Source: Bacillaceae bacterium IKA-2 (GTDB lineage Bacteria > Bacillota > Bacilli > Bacillales > Anaerobacillaceae). Taken from it: 64,000 bases of DNA. The position numbers and the translations under genes were made by a program. The DNA lies in contig CP134492.1 of the NCBI GenBank assembly GCA_031761875.1, positions 372,001 through 436,000 of the forward strand, given 5' to 3'. Below are positions 1 to 11,992 of the stretch, piece after piece (within the stretch, counting starts at the first letter, position 1; the number at the start of each line of letters is the position of its first letter). The notes beneath the pieces were generated by a model that did no database searches, was not told where the DNA came from, and saw only the letters and a list, made by a program, of their open reading frames with translations.

Positions 1-44
1 ATGCAGATTGGTGTGGCTAGTCTTTGGTATTATGAAATTCATTC
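1..44 (+). mobile_element. MITE-like element, right end (copy A)
   Basis: The window opens inside a copy of the short inverted-repeat element seen complete at 19427, 29681 and 31215. What remains is the GTGGCTA core and the right terminal repeat GGTATTATGAAATTCATTC, ending at 44 and followed by ATTT. The left end lies outside the window, so its target duplication cannot be tested. Confidence 0.7.
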
Positions 45-180
45 ATTTAAAAAAAGTTTCCTTATTTAGTAGAAAACAATAGAAAGAAAATTAAAAATAT
101 TGTAAAATGAAATTACCAGGTACTGCCTAACAAGTAGTACCCCCAATTTAGTTGAGATAGTTTAGTTATTTATGCCTACT

Positions 181-201
181 AACCGAGCGAGCGTTCAATC
201 G
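181..201. promoter_or_regulatory. candidate TetR-family operator upstream of the acyl-CoA cluster
   Basis: A dyad GAGCGAGCGTTC at 185-196 fits GA-N-CG-NN-CG-N-TC, the symmetry of operators bound by several TetR-family regulators of acyl-CoA degradation. It lies about 35 bp before the first thiolase codon, and a TetR gene is in the same cluster (5209). The link between the two is inference. No convincing -35/-10 pair was found here. Confidence 0.4.
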
Positions 202-231
202 AAGGGCTAAAATATAAAGGAGGAAAAAAGG

Positions 232-1410
232 ATGACAAAAACAGTAATTGTAAGTGGAGCAAGGACACCATTTGGTAAATTTGGAGGCAGTCTTAGTCAG
301 CTAAAGGCAGTAGAACTAGGCGGTATAGCAATTAAAGAAGCTTTATCACGCGGAAATGTAAACCCTGCAGATGTTGATGAGTGTATTTTAGGTATGGTAC
401 TTCAAGGTGGTCAAGGACAAATCCCATCACGACAAGCAGCTAGCCTAGGTGGATTACCGTGGAGTGTTGCTACTGAAACCATTAACAAAGTTTGCGCATC
501 AGGAATGAGAAGTATCACTTTAGGGGACCAATTAATTCGCGTTGGGGATGCCGAAGTAGTTGTCGCAGGTGGGATGGAATCAATGAGCACAGCTCCTTAT
601 TTTATTGCAAAAGCAAGGTTTGGGTTACGAATGGGTGATGGGAAAATCAATGATTTAATGGTTCACGATGGCCTAACATGCTCATTCAATGGTGTACATA
701 TGGGCTCGTACGGCAACAGTGTCGCTACTGAATTGGAAATTTCGAGAGAAGAGCAAGATAGTTGGGCGGCGCGAAGCCATCAGAAGGTAGTGGCAGCTCA
801 AGACGCAGGACTACTTTCAGAAGAGATCGTCGCTGTGACGGTTCCAGTTAGAAAAGGTGATCCAATTGTTGTTTCAAAAGACGAGTCACCGCGAAAAGAC
901 ACGACAGTTGAAAAATTAGCGAGTCTCAGATCGGCATTTGACGCAACTGGAACTATTACGGCAGGAAATGCACCGGGAATTAATGATGGAGCTGGAGCTG
1001 TCGTACTTATGTCAGAAGAGCGAGCAAAGAAGGAAGGCAAAGATGTGCTAGCAACAATCGTTGCCCACACAACTTTAGCAATTGAACCAGAACAATTCCC
1101 AAAAACACCGGGACTTGTTATTAATAAACTTTTAGAGAAAACAGGTAAATCAATTGATGAAATCGACTTATTTGAAATCAATGAGGCATTTTCAGCTGTA
1201 GCCTTAGCGAGTAATAAAATCTCCGGCCTTGATCCAGAAAAAGTAAATGTAAATGGTGGAGCAGTCGCATTAGGACACCCTATTGGAGCAAGTGGCACAA
1301 GAATTATTTTAACATTAGCTTATGAATTAAAACGTCGTGGCGGCGGTATCGGGATTGCAGCTATTTGCAGCGGTGGTGGCCAAGGCGATGCGGTCATGAT
1401 TCAAGTATAA
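232..1410 (+). CDS. mmgA: acetyl-CoA C-acetyltransferase (thiolase)
   Basis: A 392-residue thiolase that cleaves or condenses acetoacetyl-CoA/3-ketoacyl-CoA in the cytoplasm. Cys88 in the NKVCASGM context is the acyl-accepting nucleophile, and the C-terminal GHPIGASG and CSGGGQGDA motifs supply the other catalytic His and Cys. Length is normal for the family. The ATG at 232 follows AAAGGAGG with good spacing. It is the first gene of an acyl-CoA oxidation cluster with hydroxyacyl-CoA dehydrogenase, two acyl-CoA dehydrogenases, a TetR regulator and IcmF, an arrangement resembling B. subtilis mmgABC plus a B12 mutase. Whether the in vivo substrate is acetoacetyl-CoA or a longer ketoacyl-CoA cannot be read from the sequence. 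Confidence 0.93.
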   Translation: MTKTVIVSGARTPFGKFGGSLSQLKAVELGGIAIKEALSRGNVNPADVDECILGMVLQGGQGQIPSRQAASLGGLPWSVATETINKVCASGMRSITLGDQLIRVGDAEVVVAGGMESMSTAPYFIAKARFGLRMGDGKINDLMVHDGLTCSFNGVHMGSYGNSVATELEISREEQDSWAARSHQKVVAAQDAGLLSEEIVAVTVPVRKGDPIVVSKDESPRKDTTVEKLASLRSAFDATGTITAGNAPGINDGAGAVVLMSEERAKKEGKDVLATIVAHTTLAIEPEQFPKTPGLVINKLLEKTGKSIDEIDLFEINEAFSAVALASNKISGLDPEKVNVNGGAVALGHPIGASGTRIILTLAYELKRRGGGIGIAAICSGGGQGDAVMIQV

Positions 1411-1523
1411 AAAATCAGTGAACAGACTTTTCTTCACATATCAAGAACATTAGTTAGACAAATATCGGGTGGCCGGGTGGTGATAAGCTCCACCCCCACA
1501 GGCACCCAAAAGGGGAATGAACA

Positions 1524-2375
1524 ATGGAAATCAAAAAAATTATGGTCATTGGTGCAGGTCAAATGGGATCAGGGATTGCTCAAGTTTGTGCTCAAGCAGG
1601 TTATCAGGTTTTACTGAATGATTTAAAGCCTGAGTTTGTTGAGCGTGGATTAGGAATCATTAATAAAAATTTAAACCGTCAAGTTGAAAAAGGACGCTTA
1701 GAAGAAGGCGTTCGTGATGAAACGGTCAGTCGTATTACAGCATCTACTCAATTAGCGGATGCAAGTAATGTTGATTTAGTGATTGAAGCAGCAGTAGAGA
1801 ATATGGCGATTAAGGCAAAGATTTTTGCCCAACTAGATGAAATTGCGCCAGCACATGCTATTTTAGCGACAAATACGTCGTCACTCCCAATTACTGAAAT
1901 TGCCGCACATACAAAACGACCAACACAAGTGATCGGCATGCATTTTATGAATCCAGTTCCAGTTATGAAGTTAATTGAAGTTATCCGTGGCTTAGCGACT
2001 TCAGATGAAGTTTATCAACTCATTGAGGAGATGACTCATAAATTAAATAAAACACCAGTAGAAGTAAATGATTTTCCAGGTTTTGTTGCAAACCGGATCT
2101 TAATGCCGATGATTAATGAAGCGATTTACACAGTTTTTGAAGGCGTTGCGACAGTTGAATCAGTCGATGAAGTGATGAAGTTAGGGATGAACCATCCAAT
2201 GGGTCCTTTAACACTTGCTGATTTTATTGGCTTAGATACTTGTCTTTCAATTATGGAAACACTACAAGAAGGATTTGGTGATGATAAATACCGTCCCTGC
2301 CCATTACTTAGAAAATACGTAAAAGCAGGCTGGCTCGGAAAAAAATCAGGCAGAGGATTTTATCAATATAACTAA
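1524..2375 (+). CDS. mmgB: 3-hydroxybutyryl-CoA dehydrogenase
   Basis: A 283-residue NAD(P)-dependent 3-hydroxyacyl-CoA dehydrogenase acting one step before the thiolase. The N-terminal Rossmann motif is [13 protein letters not shown] (residues 8-20); the [15 protein letters not shown] block carries the catalytic His, and the C-terminal domain ends with the usual GRGFYQY. The ATG follows AAAAGGGG. The gap to the thiolase gene is 113 bp and holds a short GGGTGG/CCACCC hairpin but no T-tract, so cotranscription is plausible. Equivalent to B. subtilis MmgB; the exact chain-length preference is unknown. Confidence 0.93.
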   Translation: MEIKKIMVIGAGQMGSGIAQVCAQAGYQVLLNDLKPEFVERGLGIINKNLNRQVEKGRLEEGVRDETVSRITASTQLADASNVDLVIEAAVENMAIKAKIFAQLDEIAPAHAILATNTSSLPITEIAAHTKRPTQVIGMHFMNPVPVMKLIEVIRGLATSDEVYQLIEEMTHKLNKTPVEVNDFPGFVANRILMPMINEAIYTVFEGVATVESVDEVMKLGMNHPMGPLTLADFIGLDTCLSIMETLQEGFGDDKYRPCPLLRKYVKAGWLGKKSGRGFYQYN

Positions 2376-2378
2376 TTT

Positions 2379-2474
2379 ACTGAATTTTATATTCATCGTG
2401 CCACTAGGTATTACTAGATAATACTAGAGAGCTTGATGTGGCTAATTTATTGGTATGATCAAATTGACTGAATT
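2379..2474 (+). mobile_element. degenerate MITE-like element (copy B)
   Basis: The stretch carries the element core (GTGCCACTAG, then GATGTGGCTAATTTATTGGTAT) in the same order as copies at 19427 and 31215, but both ends have diverged. It is bracketed by the octamer ACTGAATT at 2379-2386 and 2467-2474. It sits between the hydroxyacyl-CoA dehydrogenase and the first acyl-CoA dehydrogenase. Confidence 0.55.
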
Positions 2475-2577
2475 AATTGAACAAAAAAGGAATGCAATAA
2501 TGTTGAAAGATTGAATTGAGTTATGACTAGAAAGTTACCAACTTAACCTTATTCAACATTAAAAAGGGAGTGGCAAA

Positions 2578-3720
2578 ATGGAATTACGTTTTAATGAAGA
2601 ACAAGAAATGATGCGGAAAATGGTACGCGATTTTGCACAAGAACAAATTGCCCCAATTATCGAACATATGGAAGAAACCGATGAATTTCCTATAGATGTC
2701 GTCAAAAAAATGGGAGAACTAGGTTTAATGGGTATTCCTATTTCCGAAGAATACGGCGGATCTGGAATGGACTTCATTTCTTATATAATTGCTATTCATG
2801 AGTTATCAAAAGTAAGTGCCACAGTTGGAGTTATTTTATCAGTACACACTTCAGTAGGTACAAATCCAATTCTTTATTTCGGTACAGAAGCACAAAAACA
2901 AAAATTTGTTCCGAAGCTAGCTTCAGGAGAGTATATCGGCGCTTTCGCGATTACGGAACCTGGAGCAGGTAGTGATGCCGCTAGCATCAAAACGACAGCA
3001 GTTAGAAAAGGTGATCATTACGTACTAAACGGTTCGAAAATTTTCATTACAAATGCCGGAGAAGCAGATACGTATATTGTTTCAACAAAAACAGATCCGA
3101 ATGCTGGGTCAAGAGGGATTACAACATTTATTGTTGAAAAAGATACTCCTGGCTTTTCAGTTGGGAAAAAGGAAAGGAAAATGGGCTTACACGGCTCTAA
3201 TACAAGCGAGTTAATATTTGAAGATGCCCTCGTTCCGGCAGAAAATATCCTCGGGGCCGAAGGAGAAGGTTTTAAGATTGCGATGGCTAATCTTGATGTT
3301 GGCCGGATTGGAATAGCTGCTCAATCACTTGGGATTGCAGAAGCTGCCCTAGAAGCCTCAATCACATATGCAAAAGAAAGAAAGCAATTTGGTAAGCCAA
3401 TCGGTGTACAACAAGGCTTAGGTTTTAAGCTAGCTGATATGGCAACAAAAGTTGAAGCTGCAAAACTTTTAGTTTATCGTGCTGCTCATTTACGAGAACA
3501 AGGATTACCTTGTGGCCAAGAATCTTCGATGGCGAAGTTATTTGCTTCGAAGACTGCGATGGAAGTGTCTACTGAAGCAATTCAAGTATTTGGCGGATAT
3601 GGCTACACGAAAGATTATCCAGTTGAACGCTATTTTAGAGATGCTAAAGTTTGTGAAATTTATGAAGGAACGAGTGAAATTCAAAAAATCGTGCTTAGTA
3701 AGCATCTATTAAAAGACTAG
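2578..3720 (+). CDS. mmgC: acyl-CoA dehydrogenase, first paralogue
   Basis: A 380-residue FAD-dependent acyl-CoA dehydrogenase that makes the 2,3-double bond in acyl-CoA. It has the N-terminal helical domain, the [10 protein letters not shown] flavin/substrate signature (about residue 124), and the C-terminal IYEGTSEIQ block whose Glu363 is the expected catalytic base. ATG follows AAAGGGAG. The next acyl-CoA dehydrogenase (3883) is the same length and clearly related, so the pair probably split by chain length or branching. The likely use is short/branched-chain acyl-CoA, given the IcmF neighbour, but this is inference. Confidence 0.92.
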   Translation: MELRFNEEQEMMRKMVRDFAQEQIAPIIEHMEETDEFPIDVVKKMGELGLMGIPISEEYGGSGMDFISYIIAIHELSKVSATVGVILSVHTSVGTNPILYFGTEAQKQKFVPKLASGEYIGAFAITEPGAGSDAASIKTTAVRKGDHYVLNGSKIFITNAGEADTYIVSTKTDPNAGSRGITTFIVEKDTPGFSVGKKERKMGLHGSNTSELIFEDALVPAENILGAEGEGFKIAMANLDVGRIGIAAQSLGIAEAALEASITYAKERKQFGKPIGVQQGLGFKLADMATKVEAAKLLVYRAAHLREQGLPCGQESSMAKLFASKTAMEVSTEAIQVFGGYGYTKDYPVERYFRDAKVCEIYEGTSEIQKIVLSKHLLKD

Positions 3721-3799
3721 TTAGCAGCCGTAATGATAAAGTGTAAAAGAAGGTTGTTAAAAAAAGACTCATTAACGGAATAAACTGTTTGAGAAGTCT

Positions 3800-3850
3800 G
3801 GTAATCATAGCGAGAAAATCTCATCATAGGCTCTGATTACCTCCCTTTTT
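3800..3850 (+). terminator. inverted repeat with short T-run between the two acyl-CoA dehydrogenases
   Basis: GGTAATCATAG (3800-3810) pairs with CTCTGATTACC (3831-3841), 10 of 11 positions, and encloses a second hairpin GAGAAAATCTC; CTCCCTTTTT follows. It could be an attenuator or partial terminator inside the cluster. Confidence 0.45.
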
Positions 3851-3882
3851 GAACATGCATTGAAACCTAGGGAGGAATTAAA

Positions 3883-5025
3883 ATGAATTTTTCATTAACT
3901 GAAGAACAAGATATGATAAAAAAAATGGTCCGTGATTTTGCAAAAAATGAAGTAGCTCCATCTGCAGCAGAGCGTGATGAGGAAGAACGTTTTGATCGTG
4001 GAATTTTTGATTTGATGGGCGAATTAGGCTTAACAGGAATTCCGTGGCCAGAAGAGTACGGTGGAATCGGTGGCGATTTTGTCTCTTATTGTATCGCTGT
4101 TGAAGAGCTATCTCGTGTTTGTGCGTCGGTTGGGGTAACTTTATCAGCCCATACTTCGTTAGCTGGGTGGCCTGTTTATAAATATGGTACAGAAGAGCAA
4201 AAGCAAAAGTTTTTACGTCCAATGGCTGAAGGTAAGAAGCTAGGCGCTTACGGCTTAACGGAGGCTGGAGCAGGATCAGACGTATCTGCTATGAAAACAA
4301 CAGCGAAAAAAGACGGCGATGACTTTATTTTAGATGGTGCAAAGATCTTTATTACAAACGGTGGCGACGCAGAAATTTATATTGTTTTTGCAGTAACGCA
4401 ACCAGAATTAAAGCATAAAGGGGTAAGTGCATTTATCGTTGAAAAAGGTACTCCTGGTTTCTCTTTTGGTAAAAAAGAAAAGAAATTAGGGATTCGTTCT
4501 TCATCAACTTTGGAGATTATTTTTGATGGTTGCCGTATTCCAAAAGAAAATCTGCTTGGTAAAGAAGGAGAAGGTTTCAAAATTGCGATGACGACGTTAG
4601 ATGGTGGCCGAAATGGGATTGCTGCTCAAGCCGTTGGGATTGCCCAGGGAGCACTAGATGCCGCGATTGACTATGCAAAAGAAAGAAAGCAATTTGGTAA
4701 GCCAATTGGAGTTCAGCAAGGCTTAGGGTTTAAGTTAGCTGATATGGCCGTAAAGGTAGAAGCATCAAGACTATTAACGTATCAAGCTGCTTGGCGTGAA
4801 AGTGAAGGTATTTCATACGGAAAAGAGTCAGCAATGTCAAAATTATTTGCAGGCGATTCTGCAATGGAAGTAACAATTGAAGCGGTTCAAGTCTTCGGTG
4901 GCTATGGCTATACAAAGGATTATCCGGTCGAGCGTTACATGAGAGATGCAAAAATTACCCAAATTTACGAAGGTACAAATGAAATTCAACGCCTCGTAAT
5001 TTCGAAAATGCTTATGGCAGACTGA
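3883..5025 (+). CDS. acdA: acyl-CoA dehydrogenase, second paralogue
   Basis: A 380-residue acyl-CoA dehydrogenase paralogous to the product of the preceding gene. The flavin-binding block reads [17 protein letters not shown], and the C-terminal [10 protein letters not shown] places the catalytic Glu at 363. ATG follows TAGGGAGG. It shares long identical stretches with its neighbour around [25 protein letters not shown], consistent with an old tandem duplication. It is cytoplasmic and needs electron-transfer flavoprotein, which is not in this window. Its substrate range is not readable from the sequence. Confidence 0.92.
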   Translation: MNFSLTEEQDMIKKMVRDFAKNEVAPSAAERDEEERFDRGIFDLMGELGLTGIPWPEEYGGIGGDFVSYCIAVEELSRVCASVGVTLSAHTSLAGWPVYKYGTEEQKQKFLRPMAEGKKLGAYGLTEAGAGSDVSAMKTTAKKDGDDFILDGAKIFITNGGDAEIYIVFAVTQPELKHKGVSAFIVEKGTPGFSFGKKEKKLGIRSSSTLEIIFDGCRIPKENLLGKEGEGFKIAMTTLDGGRNGIAAQAVGIAQGALDAAIDYAKERKQFGKPIGVQQGLGFKLADMAVKVEASRLLTYQAAWRESEGISYGKESAMSKLFAGDSAMEVTIEAVQVFGGYGYTKDYPVERYMRDAKITQIYEGTNEIQRLVISKMLMAD

Positions 5026-5070
5026 CGTAATCGTGTAAATTATTAAAGTAGAAATGGTAAAAAAATTCTA

Positions 5071-5114
5071 GTAGAGTTTCAAAGCTAAGGAATCACTAGC
5101 TTCTGAAGCTCTAC
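5071..5114. repeat. long imperfect hairpin upstream of the TetR gene
   Basis: GTAGAGTTTC at 5071 pairs with GAAGCTCTAC at 5105-5114 (one G-T pair), and AGCTA pairs with TAGCT inside. No T-tract follows, so it is not a standard terminator; it could be a processing or attenuation structure before the regulator gene. Confidence 0.4.
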
Positions 5115-5208
5115 ATGCATAAATAAAGATTGTTAAAAACTAACATGATAGACGATAAGTTAAATTTCATCTTCAAGATTCTACGTTTAAGAGGGGAGTC
5201 ATACACCA

Positions 5209-5841
5209 TTGCAAAAGAAAAAAGTACCCTCGATGGTAAAAGATCAGCAGCTTATAAAAAAAAGACGAGAACAAATGATTAAAGCCGCGGTTAATCTTTT
5301 TAAACAAAAGGGTTTTCATCGAACCACAACAAGGGAAATTGCCAAAGAGTCCGGATTTAGCATTGGAACGTTATATGAGTATATAGGCTCAAAGGAAGAT
5401 ATCCTTTATCTTGTTTGTGACTCTATTTATGACGAAGTTAGCGAAAGACTAAAAAAGCGACTGAAAAATAATATTCATGGTATTGAAAAATTAATATCAG
5501 CGATCTCGGCCCTTTTTCACGTAATTGATGATTTACAAGACGAGGTTCTCGTCATGTATCAAGAATCAAAATCTTTGCCAAAAGAAGCATTGGCATACGT
5601 TTTACAAAAGGAAATGGAGATGACTTCGATGATCGAACAGGTCATTTGCGACTGTGTCGAAGAAGGCCATATCCAATTGTCTAATAAAGAAGTGGAAATC
5701 GCTGCTCATAACATTTTAGTTCAAGCTCATATGTGGACGTTTCGTCGTTGGGCTGTCCAAGGGAAATATACAGTGGACGAGTACATTAATATCCAATCAA
5801 ACTTAATACTTAAGGGATTACTTAAAAATTCTGGGGGATGA
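5209..5841 (+). CDS. TetR/AcrR family transcriptional regulator
   Basis: A 210-residue TetR-type repressor. The N-terminal HTH is in the block [27 protein letters not shown] (about residues 43-69), preceded by the usual helix with [12 protein letters not shown]; the all-helical C-terminal half would bind ligand and dimerise. The TTG start at 5209 follows GAGGGGAG; an ATG at 5233 is an alternative. It lies 4 bp before icmF and after the acyl-CoA dehydrogenases, so it probably controls this cluster in response to an acyl-CoA, perhaps through the dyad at 185-196. It resembles FadR/YsiA-type regulators, but assigning it to that group is tentative. Confidence 0.88.
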   Translation: MQKKKVPSMVKDQQLIKKRREQMIKAAVNLFKQKGFHRTTTREIAKESGFSIGTLYEYIGSKEDILYLVCDSIYDEVSERLKKRLKNNIHGIEKLISAISALFHVIDDLQDEVLVMYQESKSLPKEALAYVLQKEMEMTSMIEQVICDCVEEGHIQLSNKEVEIAAHNILVQAHMWTFRRWAVQGKYTVDEYINIQSNLILKGLLKNSGG

Positions 5842-5845
5842 TCAA

Positions 5846-8800
5846 ATGGAAAAGATCGAAACTTATCGGCCGAAAAACCATGTCCGCTTTTTAACTGCAT
5901 CTAGTTTATTTGATGGACACGATGCATCAATAAATATTATGAGAAGAATGCTACAATCAACTGGTGCAGAAGTCATTCATTTAGGACATAATCGTTCAAC
6001 TGAAGAGCTTGTCAATGCAGCGATTCAAGAAGACGTTCAAGGGATTGCCTTGTCATCATATCAAGGTGGTCATATGGAATATTTTAAATATATGTATGAT
6101 CTGTTAAAGGAACAAGGAGCTTCTCATATCCGCATTTACGGCGGCGGTGGCGGGGTAATTATTCCTGCTGAAATTAAAGAACTTCATGAATATGGAATTG
6201 CTCGAGTTTTTTCACCTGAAGATGGTCGGACACATGGTCTTCAAGGGATGATCAACATGATGATGGAAGAGTGTGATTTCCCAACTGTCAAGTCAGTAAC
6301 TGGCGAAATTGACCAACTTACTGAAAAGAATGCCAAAGCAATCGCTAGGTTAATTACCTTAGCAGAAAAGCAGGAACTTCAAAGTCTGGATGCAACTACA
6401 ACAATAGAAAGTGCCTTTGAAAAAATCAAGTCGCTAGCCCAAAATGTACCAGTTGTTGGAATTACAGGAACCGGTGGAGCTGGTAAAAGCTCGTTAACTG
6501 ATGAGTTAGTCAGACGTTTTTTATATGAATTTGAGGATAAGACGGTAGCCATTCTTTCTATTGATCCGACAAAACAAAAAACGGGTGGAGCTTTACTTGG
6601 TGACCGGATTCGTATGAATGCAATTGATTCACCACGTGTATTTATGCGTTCGTTGGCAACTCGTGGTTCGAAAATGGAAATTTCAAAAGGGATTCGTGAT
6701 GCCATTGAGGTAGTCAAGGCAGCCGCGTATGATCTAGTTATTGTTGAAACAAGTGGAATCGGACAAGGCGATGCGGCAATCGTTGAATTTGTTGACATCT
6801 CTATGTACGTTATGACAAGTGAATTTGGTGCTCCTTCACAGCTTGAAAAAATTGATATGATTGATTACGCTGACTTAATTTGTATTAATAAGTTTGAGCG
6901 AAAAGGCTCTGAAGATGCCCTTAGAGATGTAAAAAAGCAATATCAACGCAGCCGCGAGTTATTTGATCAAAATCCAGATGAAATGCCTGTCTATGGTACA
7001 ATTGCTAGTCAATTTAATGACCAAGGCACAAACACTTTGTTTGTGGCACTACTGAATAGTATTAACGAAAAATTCGCAACGAATTGGACATCTCAACTTG
7101 AGACTACGAATAACGTTTTCAAGCAAAACTTAATTATTCCGCCGGAACGTTCACAATATTTATTTGATATTGTTTCAACAATCCGTGACTACAAAGCATA
7201 TACGGAAGAACAAGTAGCATATGCACGAAAAGTGTACCAAATCAAGGGTACGATCGAGGCTTTAACAACGATGGGTGATGCCCAAACTGAAATGTTTACT
7301 CAGTTAGAAAAAGCTCAGAATTTTTATGAGCAGAAATTAGCTCCGGAAACAAAAACAATTATTGAGAAATGGCCAGCTCTAAAAGAAAGCTATTCTAAAG
7401 ATGAGTTTATTACAAAAAGTCGTGATAAAGAAATTCGTACTGAACTTAGGGTTGAAAGCCTCTCTGGACTGAAAATCCCAAAAGTTTCTTTACCGAATTT
7501 TGAAGATTGGGGCGAAATTGTTCGTTGGTGCCTAAAAGAAAATGTACCTGGAGAATTTCCTTATACAGCGGGTGTGTTTCCGTTCAAACGTAAAGGCGAA
7601 GATCCAAAGCGTCAATTTGCAGGTGAGGGCACCCCAGAAAGAACAAACAGAAGGTTACATTACTTATCAGAAGGCGATGAAGCAAAGCGCTTAAGCACAG
7701 CTTTTGACTCAGTTACTCTTTACGGGGAAGATCCTGATTACCGACCAGATATATATGGAAAAGTCGGTGAAAGTGGTGTAAGTATTTGTACTCTAGCAGA
7801 TATAAAAAAACTTTATGCAGGCTTTGAACTCTGTGCGCCTTCGACTTCTGTTTCGATGACGATTAACGGGCCAGCACCGATCATGCTTGCGATGTTTATG
7901 AATACAGCGATTGATCAACAAATTGAAAAATTTGAAGTTGAGCAAAAGCGTCCTGCAACAGACGACGAAAAGGAAAAATTAAAAGTACAAACTTTAGAAA
8001 ACGTTCGCGGTACAGTTCAAGCTGATATTTTAAAAGAAGATCAAGGCCAAAATACTTGTATCTTCTCAACAGAGTTTGCACTGCGAATGATGGGAGATAT
8101 TCAACAGTACTTTATTGATAATAATGTCCGTAATTACTATTCGGTTTCTATCTCTGGCTATCATATCGCTGAAGCAGGCGCAAACCCAATTAGTCAACTT
8201 GCCTTTACACTGGCTAATGGATTCACGTTTGTAGAGTATTACTTAAGTCGCGGCATGAAGATCGATGATTTTGCACCAAACCTATCATTTTTCTTCTCAA
8301 ATGGACTAGATGCTGAGTACACGGTAATTGGTCGCGTTGCTAGAAAAATTTGGTCAACTGTCATGAAAAATAGATATAAAGCTAATGAACGTAGCCAAAA
8401 ATTAAAATATCATATTCAAACTTCTGGACGTTCACTTCATGCTCAAGAAATAGATTTCAATGATATTCGCACCACACTTCAAGCGCTGATGGCTATTTCC
8501 GACAATTGTAACTCACTTCATACAAATGCTTATGATGAAGCTGTTACAACGCCTACTGAAGAGTCAGTGCGCCGTGCGATGGCAATCCAACTTATTATTA
8601 CAAAAGAGCTTGGTCTTGCTATAAATGAGAACTCCTTACAAGGCTCGTTTGTCATCGATGAACTAACGGATTTAGTTGAGGAAGCGGTGTTAGAACAACT
8701 CCAAAAAATCAATGACCGTGGCGGCGTATTAGGAGCGATGGAAACACAATATCAACGAGGTAAAATTCAAGAAGAGTCAATGTACTATGAAATGAAAAAG

Positions 8801-9109
8801 CATAGTGGTGAACTTCCTATTATTGGGGTTAATACGTATCTAAATCCAAATGCCCCATCTGCGGAAGATTTTGAAATGGAAATTGCACGTGCAACAAAAG
8901 AAGAAAAAGAACAACAAATTAATAATTTACGCTCGTTCCAAGAAGCCAATAAAGATGTTTCTGAGGAAGCTCTTAAGCAGCTTCAACAAATAGCGATGTC
9001 AAATGGTAACATCTTTGCTGAACTTATGAATACGGTAAAAGTAGCAAGTCTTGGTCAAATCACTAATGCCCTATACAAAGTCGGCGGTCAGTACCGTCGG
9101 AATATGTAA
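5846..9109 (+). CDS. icmF: fused isobutyryl-CoA mutase IcmF (B12-dependent)
   Basis: A 1087-residue fusion of three parts. An N-terminal adenosylcobalamin-binding domain (about 12-140) has the [10 protein letters not shown] block and a glycine-rich IYGGGGG segment. A MeaI-type G-protein chaperone (about 195-420) has P-loop [12 protein letters not shown] and SIDPT and NKFERKGS G-motifs. The long C-terminal part (about 550-1087) is the mutase TIM barrel. The protein interconverts isobutyryl-CoA and n-butyryl-CoA (some relatives act on pivalyl-CoA), linking valine-derived branched acyl-CoA to straight-chain oxidation by the upstream enzymes. ATG follows TGGGGGATGA, 4 bp after the TetR stop. Full length and intact; cytoplasmic. 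Confidence 0.95.
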   Translation: MEKIETYRPKNHVRFLTASSLFDGHDASINIMRRMLQSTGAEVIHLGHNRSTEELVNAAIQEDVQGIALSSYQGGHMEYFKYMYDLLKEQGASHIRIYGGGGGVIIPAEIKELHEYGIARVFSPEDGRTHGLQGMINMMMEECDFPTVKSVTGEIDQLTEKNAKAIARLITLAEKQELQSLDATTTIESAFEKIKSLAQNVPVVGITGTGGAGKSSLTDELVRRFLYEFEDKTVAILSIDPTKQKTGGALLGDRIRMNAIDSPRVFMRSLATRGSKMEISKGIRDAIEVVKAAAYDLVIVETSGIGQGDAAIVEFVDISMYVMTSEFGAPSQLEKIDMIDYADLICINKFERKGSEDALRDVKKQYQRSRELFDQNPDEMPVYGTIASQFNDQGTNTLFVALLNSINEKFATNWTSQLETTNNVFKQNLIIPPERSQYLFDIVSTIRDYKAYTEEQVAYARKVYQIKGTIEALTTMGDAQTEMFTQLEKAQNFYEQKLAPETKTIIEKWPALKESYSKDEFITKSRDKEIRTELRVESLSGLKIPKVSLPNFEDWGEIVRWCLKENVPGEFPYTAGVFPFKRKGEDPKRQFAGEGTPERTNRRLHYLSEGDEAKRLSTAFDSVTLYGEDPDYRPDIYGKVGESGVSICTLADIKKLYAGFELCAPSTSVSMTINGPAPIMLAMFMNTAIDQQIEKFEVEQKRPATDDEKEKLKVQTLENVRGTVQADILKEDQGQNTCIFSTEFALRMMGDIQQYFIDNNVRNYYSVSISGYHIAEAGANPISQLAFTLANGFTFVEYYLSRGMKIDDFAPNLSFFFSNGLDAEYTVIGRVARKIWSTVMKNRYKANERSQKLKYHIQTSGRSLHAQEIDFNDIRTTLQALMAISDNCNSLHTNAYDEAVTTPTEESVRRAMAIQLIITKELGLAINENSLQGSFVIDELTDLVEEAVLEQLQKINDRGGVLGAMETQYQRGKIQEESMYYEMKKHSGELPIIGVNTYLNPNAPSAEDFEMEIARATKEEKEQQINNLRSFQEANKDVSEEALKQLQQIAMSNGNIFAELMNTVKVASLGQITNALYKVGGQYRRNM

Positions 9110-9119
9110 ATAATCTTCT

Positions 9120-9165
9120 CGAAGTTAAGACTTACAGATAGTCAGTCTTAACTTCGTTTTTTTTT
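9120..9165 (+). terminator. rho-independent terminator after icmF
   Basis: CGAAGTTAAGACT (9120-9132) pairs perfectly with AGTCTTAACTTCG (9144-9156), loop of 11, followed by nine Ts. It closes the acyl-CoA cluster. Confidence 0.95.
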
Positions 9166-9323
9166 ATTTATTTGATTTTCCCATAGACTAGCATAATGTT
9201 TTCATATATGTTTATAATGTAAGGTGTGATTTCCTTTATAATTAATATGTCTTCAAAAAATAAATCTACATAAATTAAGAAATAAAATTCACTGAACTTA
9301 TGGAATTGAAAGGACGTGTCAAT

Positions 9324-9869
9324 TTGGCGCTAAGTAAGTATAAAAAAGAAGAATTAAAAGAAATGCCAATGATTGAAATTACTTACGAACTTATGAAAAC
9401 TGAAAAACAAACGTTTTTATTTAAGGACTTGATCAAGCGTGTTGCAAAACTTAAGGGAATGAATGAGAGCGAAGTAACGGACCGAATTTCATATCTTTAT
9501 ACAGATTTAAATATTGATGGTCGTTTTATTTCCCTTGGTGAAAATCGTTGGGGTTTAAGGACTTGGTATCCGTATGACGAATCCGATGAAGAAATAACTC
9601 AAACAGTTCGTCGTAAAAAAGCGAAAAAAGCTGCTGATGATAAAGCTGCTCTTGACCTAAATGCAGGTTTTGATGATATTGATGAAGATTTAGAAGATGA
9701 GTTTGAAGATCTTGAAGATGAATTAGATGAGCTTGTTAGTGAAGAAGATGACGATGACGAAGATGTTGATGACAAGGATATTGATTTAGATGATGTAGTA
9801 GCCGGTGTCGACACTGATAAAGATGACGATGAAGATGACGATGAAGATGAGGATGACAAAAAGCTCTAG
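9324..9869 (+). CDS. rpoE: DNA-directed RNA polymerase delta subunit
   Basis: The delta subunit of Gram-positive RNA polymerase; it raises transcriptional specificity and recycling. The first 90 or so residues are the folded HARE-HTH domain (SKYKKEELKEMPMIEI...WGLRTWYP) and the rest is an unstructured, almost entirely Asp/Glu tail, as in the family. I place the start at TTG 9324 (181 residues), because AAAGGACG lies 7-8 bp upstream of it and the protein then begins like B. subtilis RpoE; an in-frame ATG at 9300 would put that ribosome site inside the gene. The stop codon lies in an 18-bp tandem repeat. Confidence 0.93.
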   Translation: MALSKYKKEELKEMPMIEITYELMKTEKQTFLFKDLIKRVAKLKGMNESEVTDRISYLYTDLNIDGRFISLGENRWGLRTWYPYDESDEEITQTVRRKKAKKAADDKAALDLNAGFDDIDEDLEDEFEDLEDELDELVSEEDDDDEDVDDKDIDLDDVVAGVDTDKDDDEDDDEDEDDKKL

Positions 9870-9923
9870 GTAACACAAAGCTCTTAGGTAACACAAAGCT
9901 CTTAGGTAACACAAAGCTCTTAG
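9860..9923 (+). repeat. 18-bp tandem repeat spanning the rpoE stop codon
   Basis: The unit AAAGCTCTTAGGTAACAC occurs about 3.6 times: 9860-9876 (one T short, containing the rpoE TAG), 9877-9894, 9895-9912 and a partial copy at 9913-9923. The array begins in the last rpoE codons. Confidence 0.9.
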
Positions 9924-10005
9924 TAATGATTTTATTGAGGTTTTCTCGAAGGATATTATTTAGCCTAGTTTCTAGTAAACAAGAAGATTTCGATAAATTG
10001 TTGGC

Positions 10006-10046
10006 TTGACAATTGTTGTGTTAGTAGGATAAAATCATTTTTGGGC
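10006..10046 (+). promoter_or_regulatory. sigma-A promoter and GGGC transcript start of pyrG
   Basis: TTGACA (10006-10011), an 18-bp spacer and TAAAAT (10030-10035), followed 7 bp later by GGGC (10043-10046). B. subtilis pyrG transcripts begin with this GGGC, where low CTP makes polymerase stutter and add extra Gs. Confidence 0.85.
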
Positions 10047-10090
10047 TTTTCTTATAAGCAAAAATAATGTCAATAGAACTTTAGATGATT

Positions 10091-10140
10091 AAAACAAAAG
10101 TTCGCCCCTGCTAAAATTGGGGTAGTGGCTTTTGTTTTTT
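10091..10140 (+). terminator. pyrG leader attenuator (CTP-sensing)
   Basis: AAAACAAAAG (10091-10100) pairs with CTTTTGTTTT at 10129-10138, with an inner CCCC/GGGG pairing, and a T-run follows; the hairpin sits 60 bp before pyrG. The CGCCCC on its 5' side can pair with the extra Gs added at the GGGC start when CTP is low, preventing termination. The mechanism is established for B. subtilis; its parts are visible here. Confidence 0.88.
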
Positions 10141-10190
10141 ATATTTAGTAGAGCTTAAAAATGAAAATACAAAAATCACCATAAAAGTGA

Positions 10191-11822
<1,632 letters not shown>

Positions 11823-11992
11823 ATAAGGTAAGCAGACAAGCAGAAAAAAAGAAAAATGACGAAATTTGTCTTAACTTTGAATTATCTATAATAAGTAAAA
11901 TATTTCAAAAAAAAGCAGGGATTGAAACGAAAAAAAGAGAACTTATCTTTAATGAAAAAAATAGAGGTAAAAGTAGATTTTGGAAGGGTACG

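Noticed and set aside
9599-9859. Minus-strand Ser-rich open frame of 86 codons
   Set aside because: It is the antisense shadow of the Asp/Glu tail of rpoE; GAT/GAA repeats read as Ser codons. No ribosome site.
11857-11870. Spo0A box and sigma-H promoter for spo0F
   Set aside because: TGACGAA is one base off a Spo0A box, but no sigma-H -35/-10 pair of correct spacing was found, so it is mentioned only in the gene entry.
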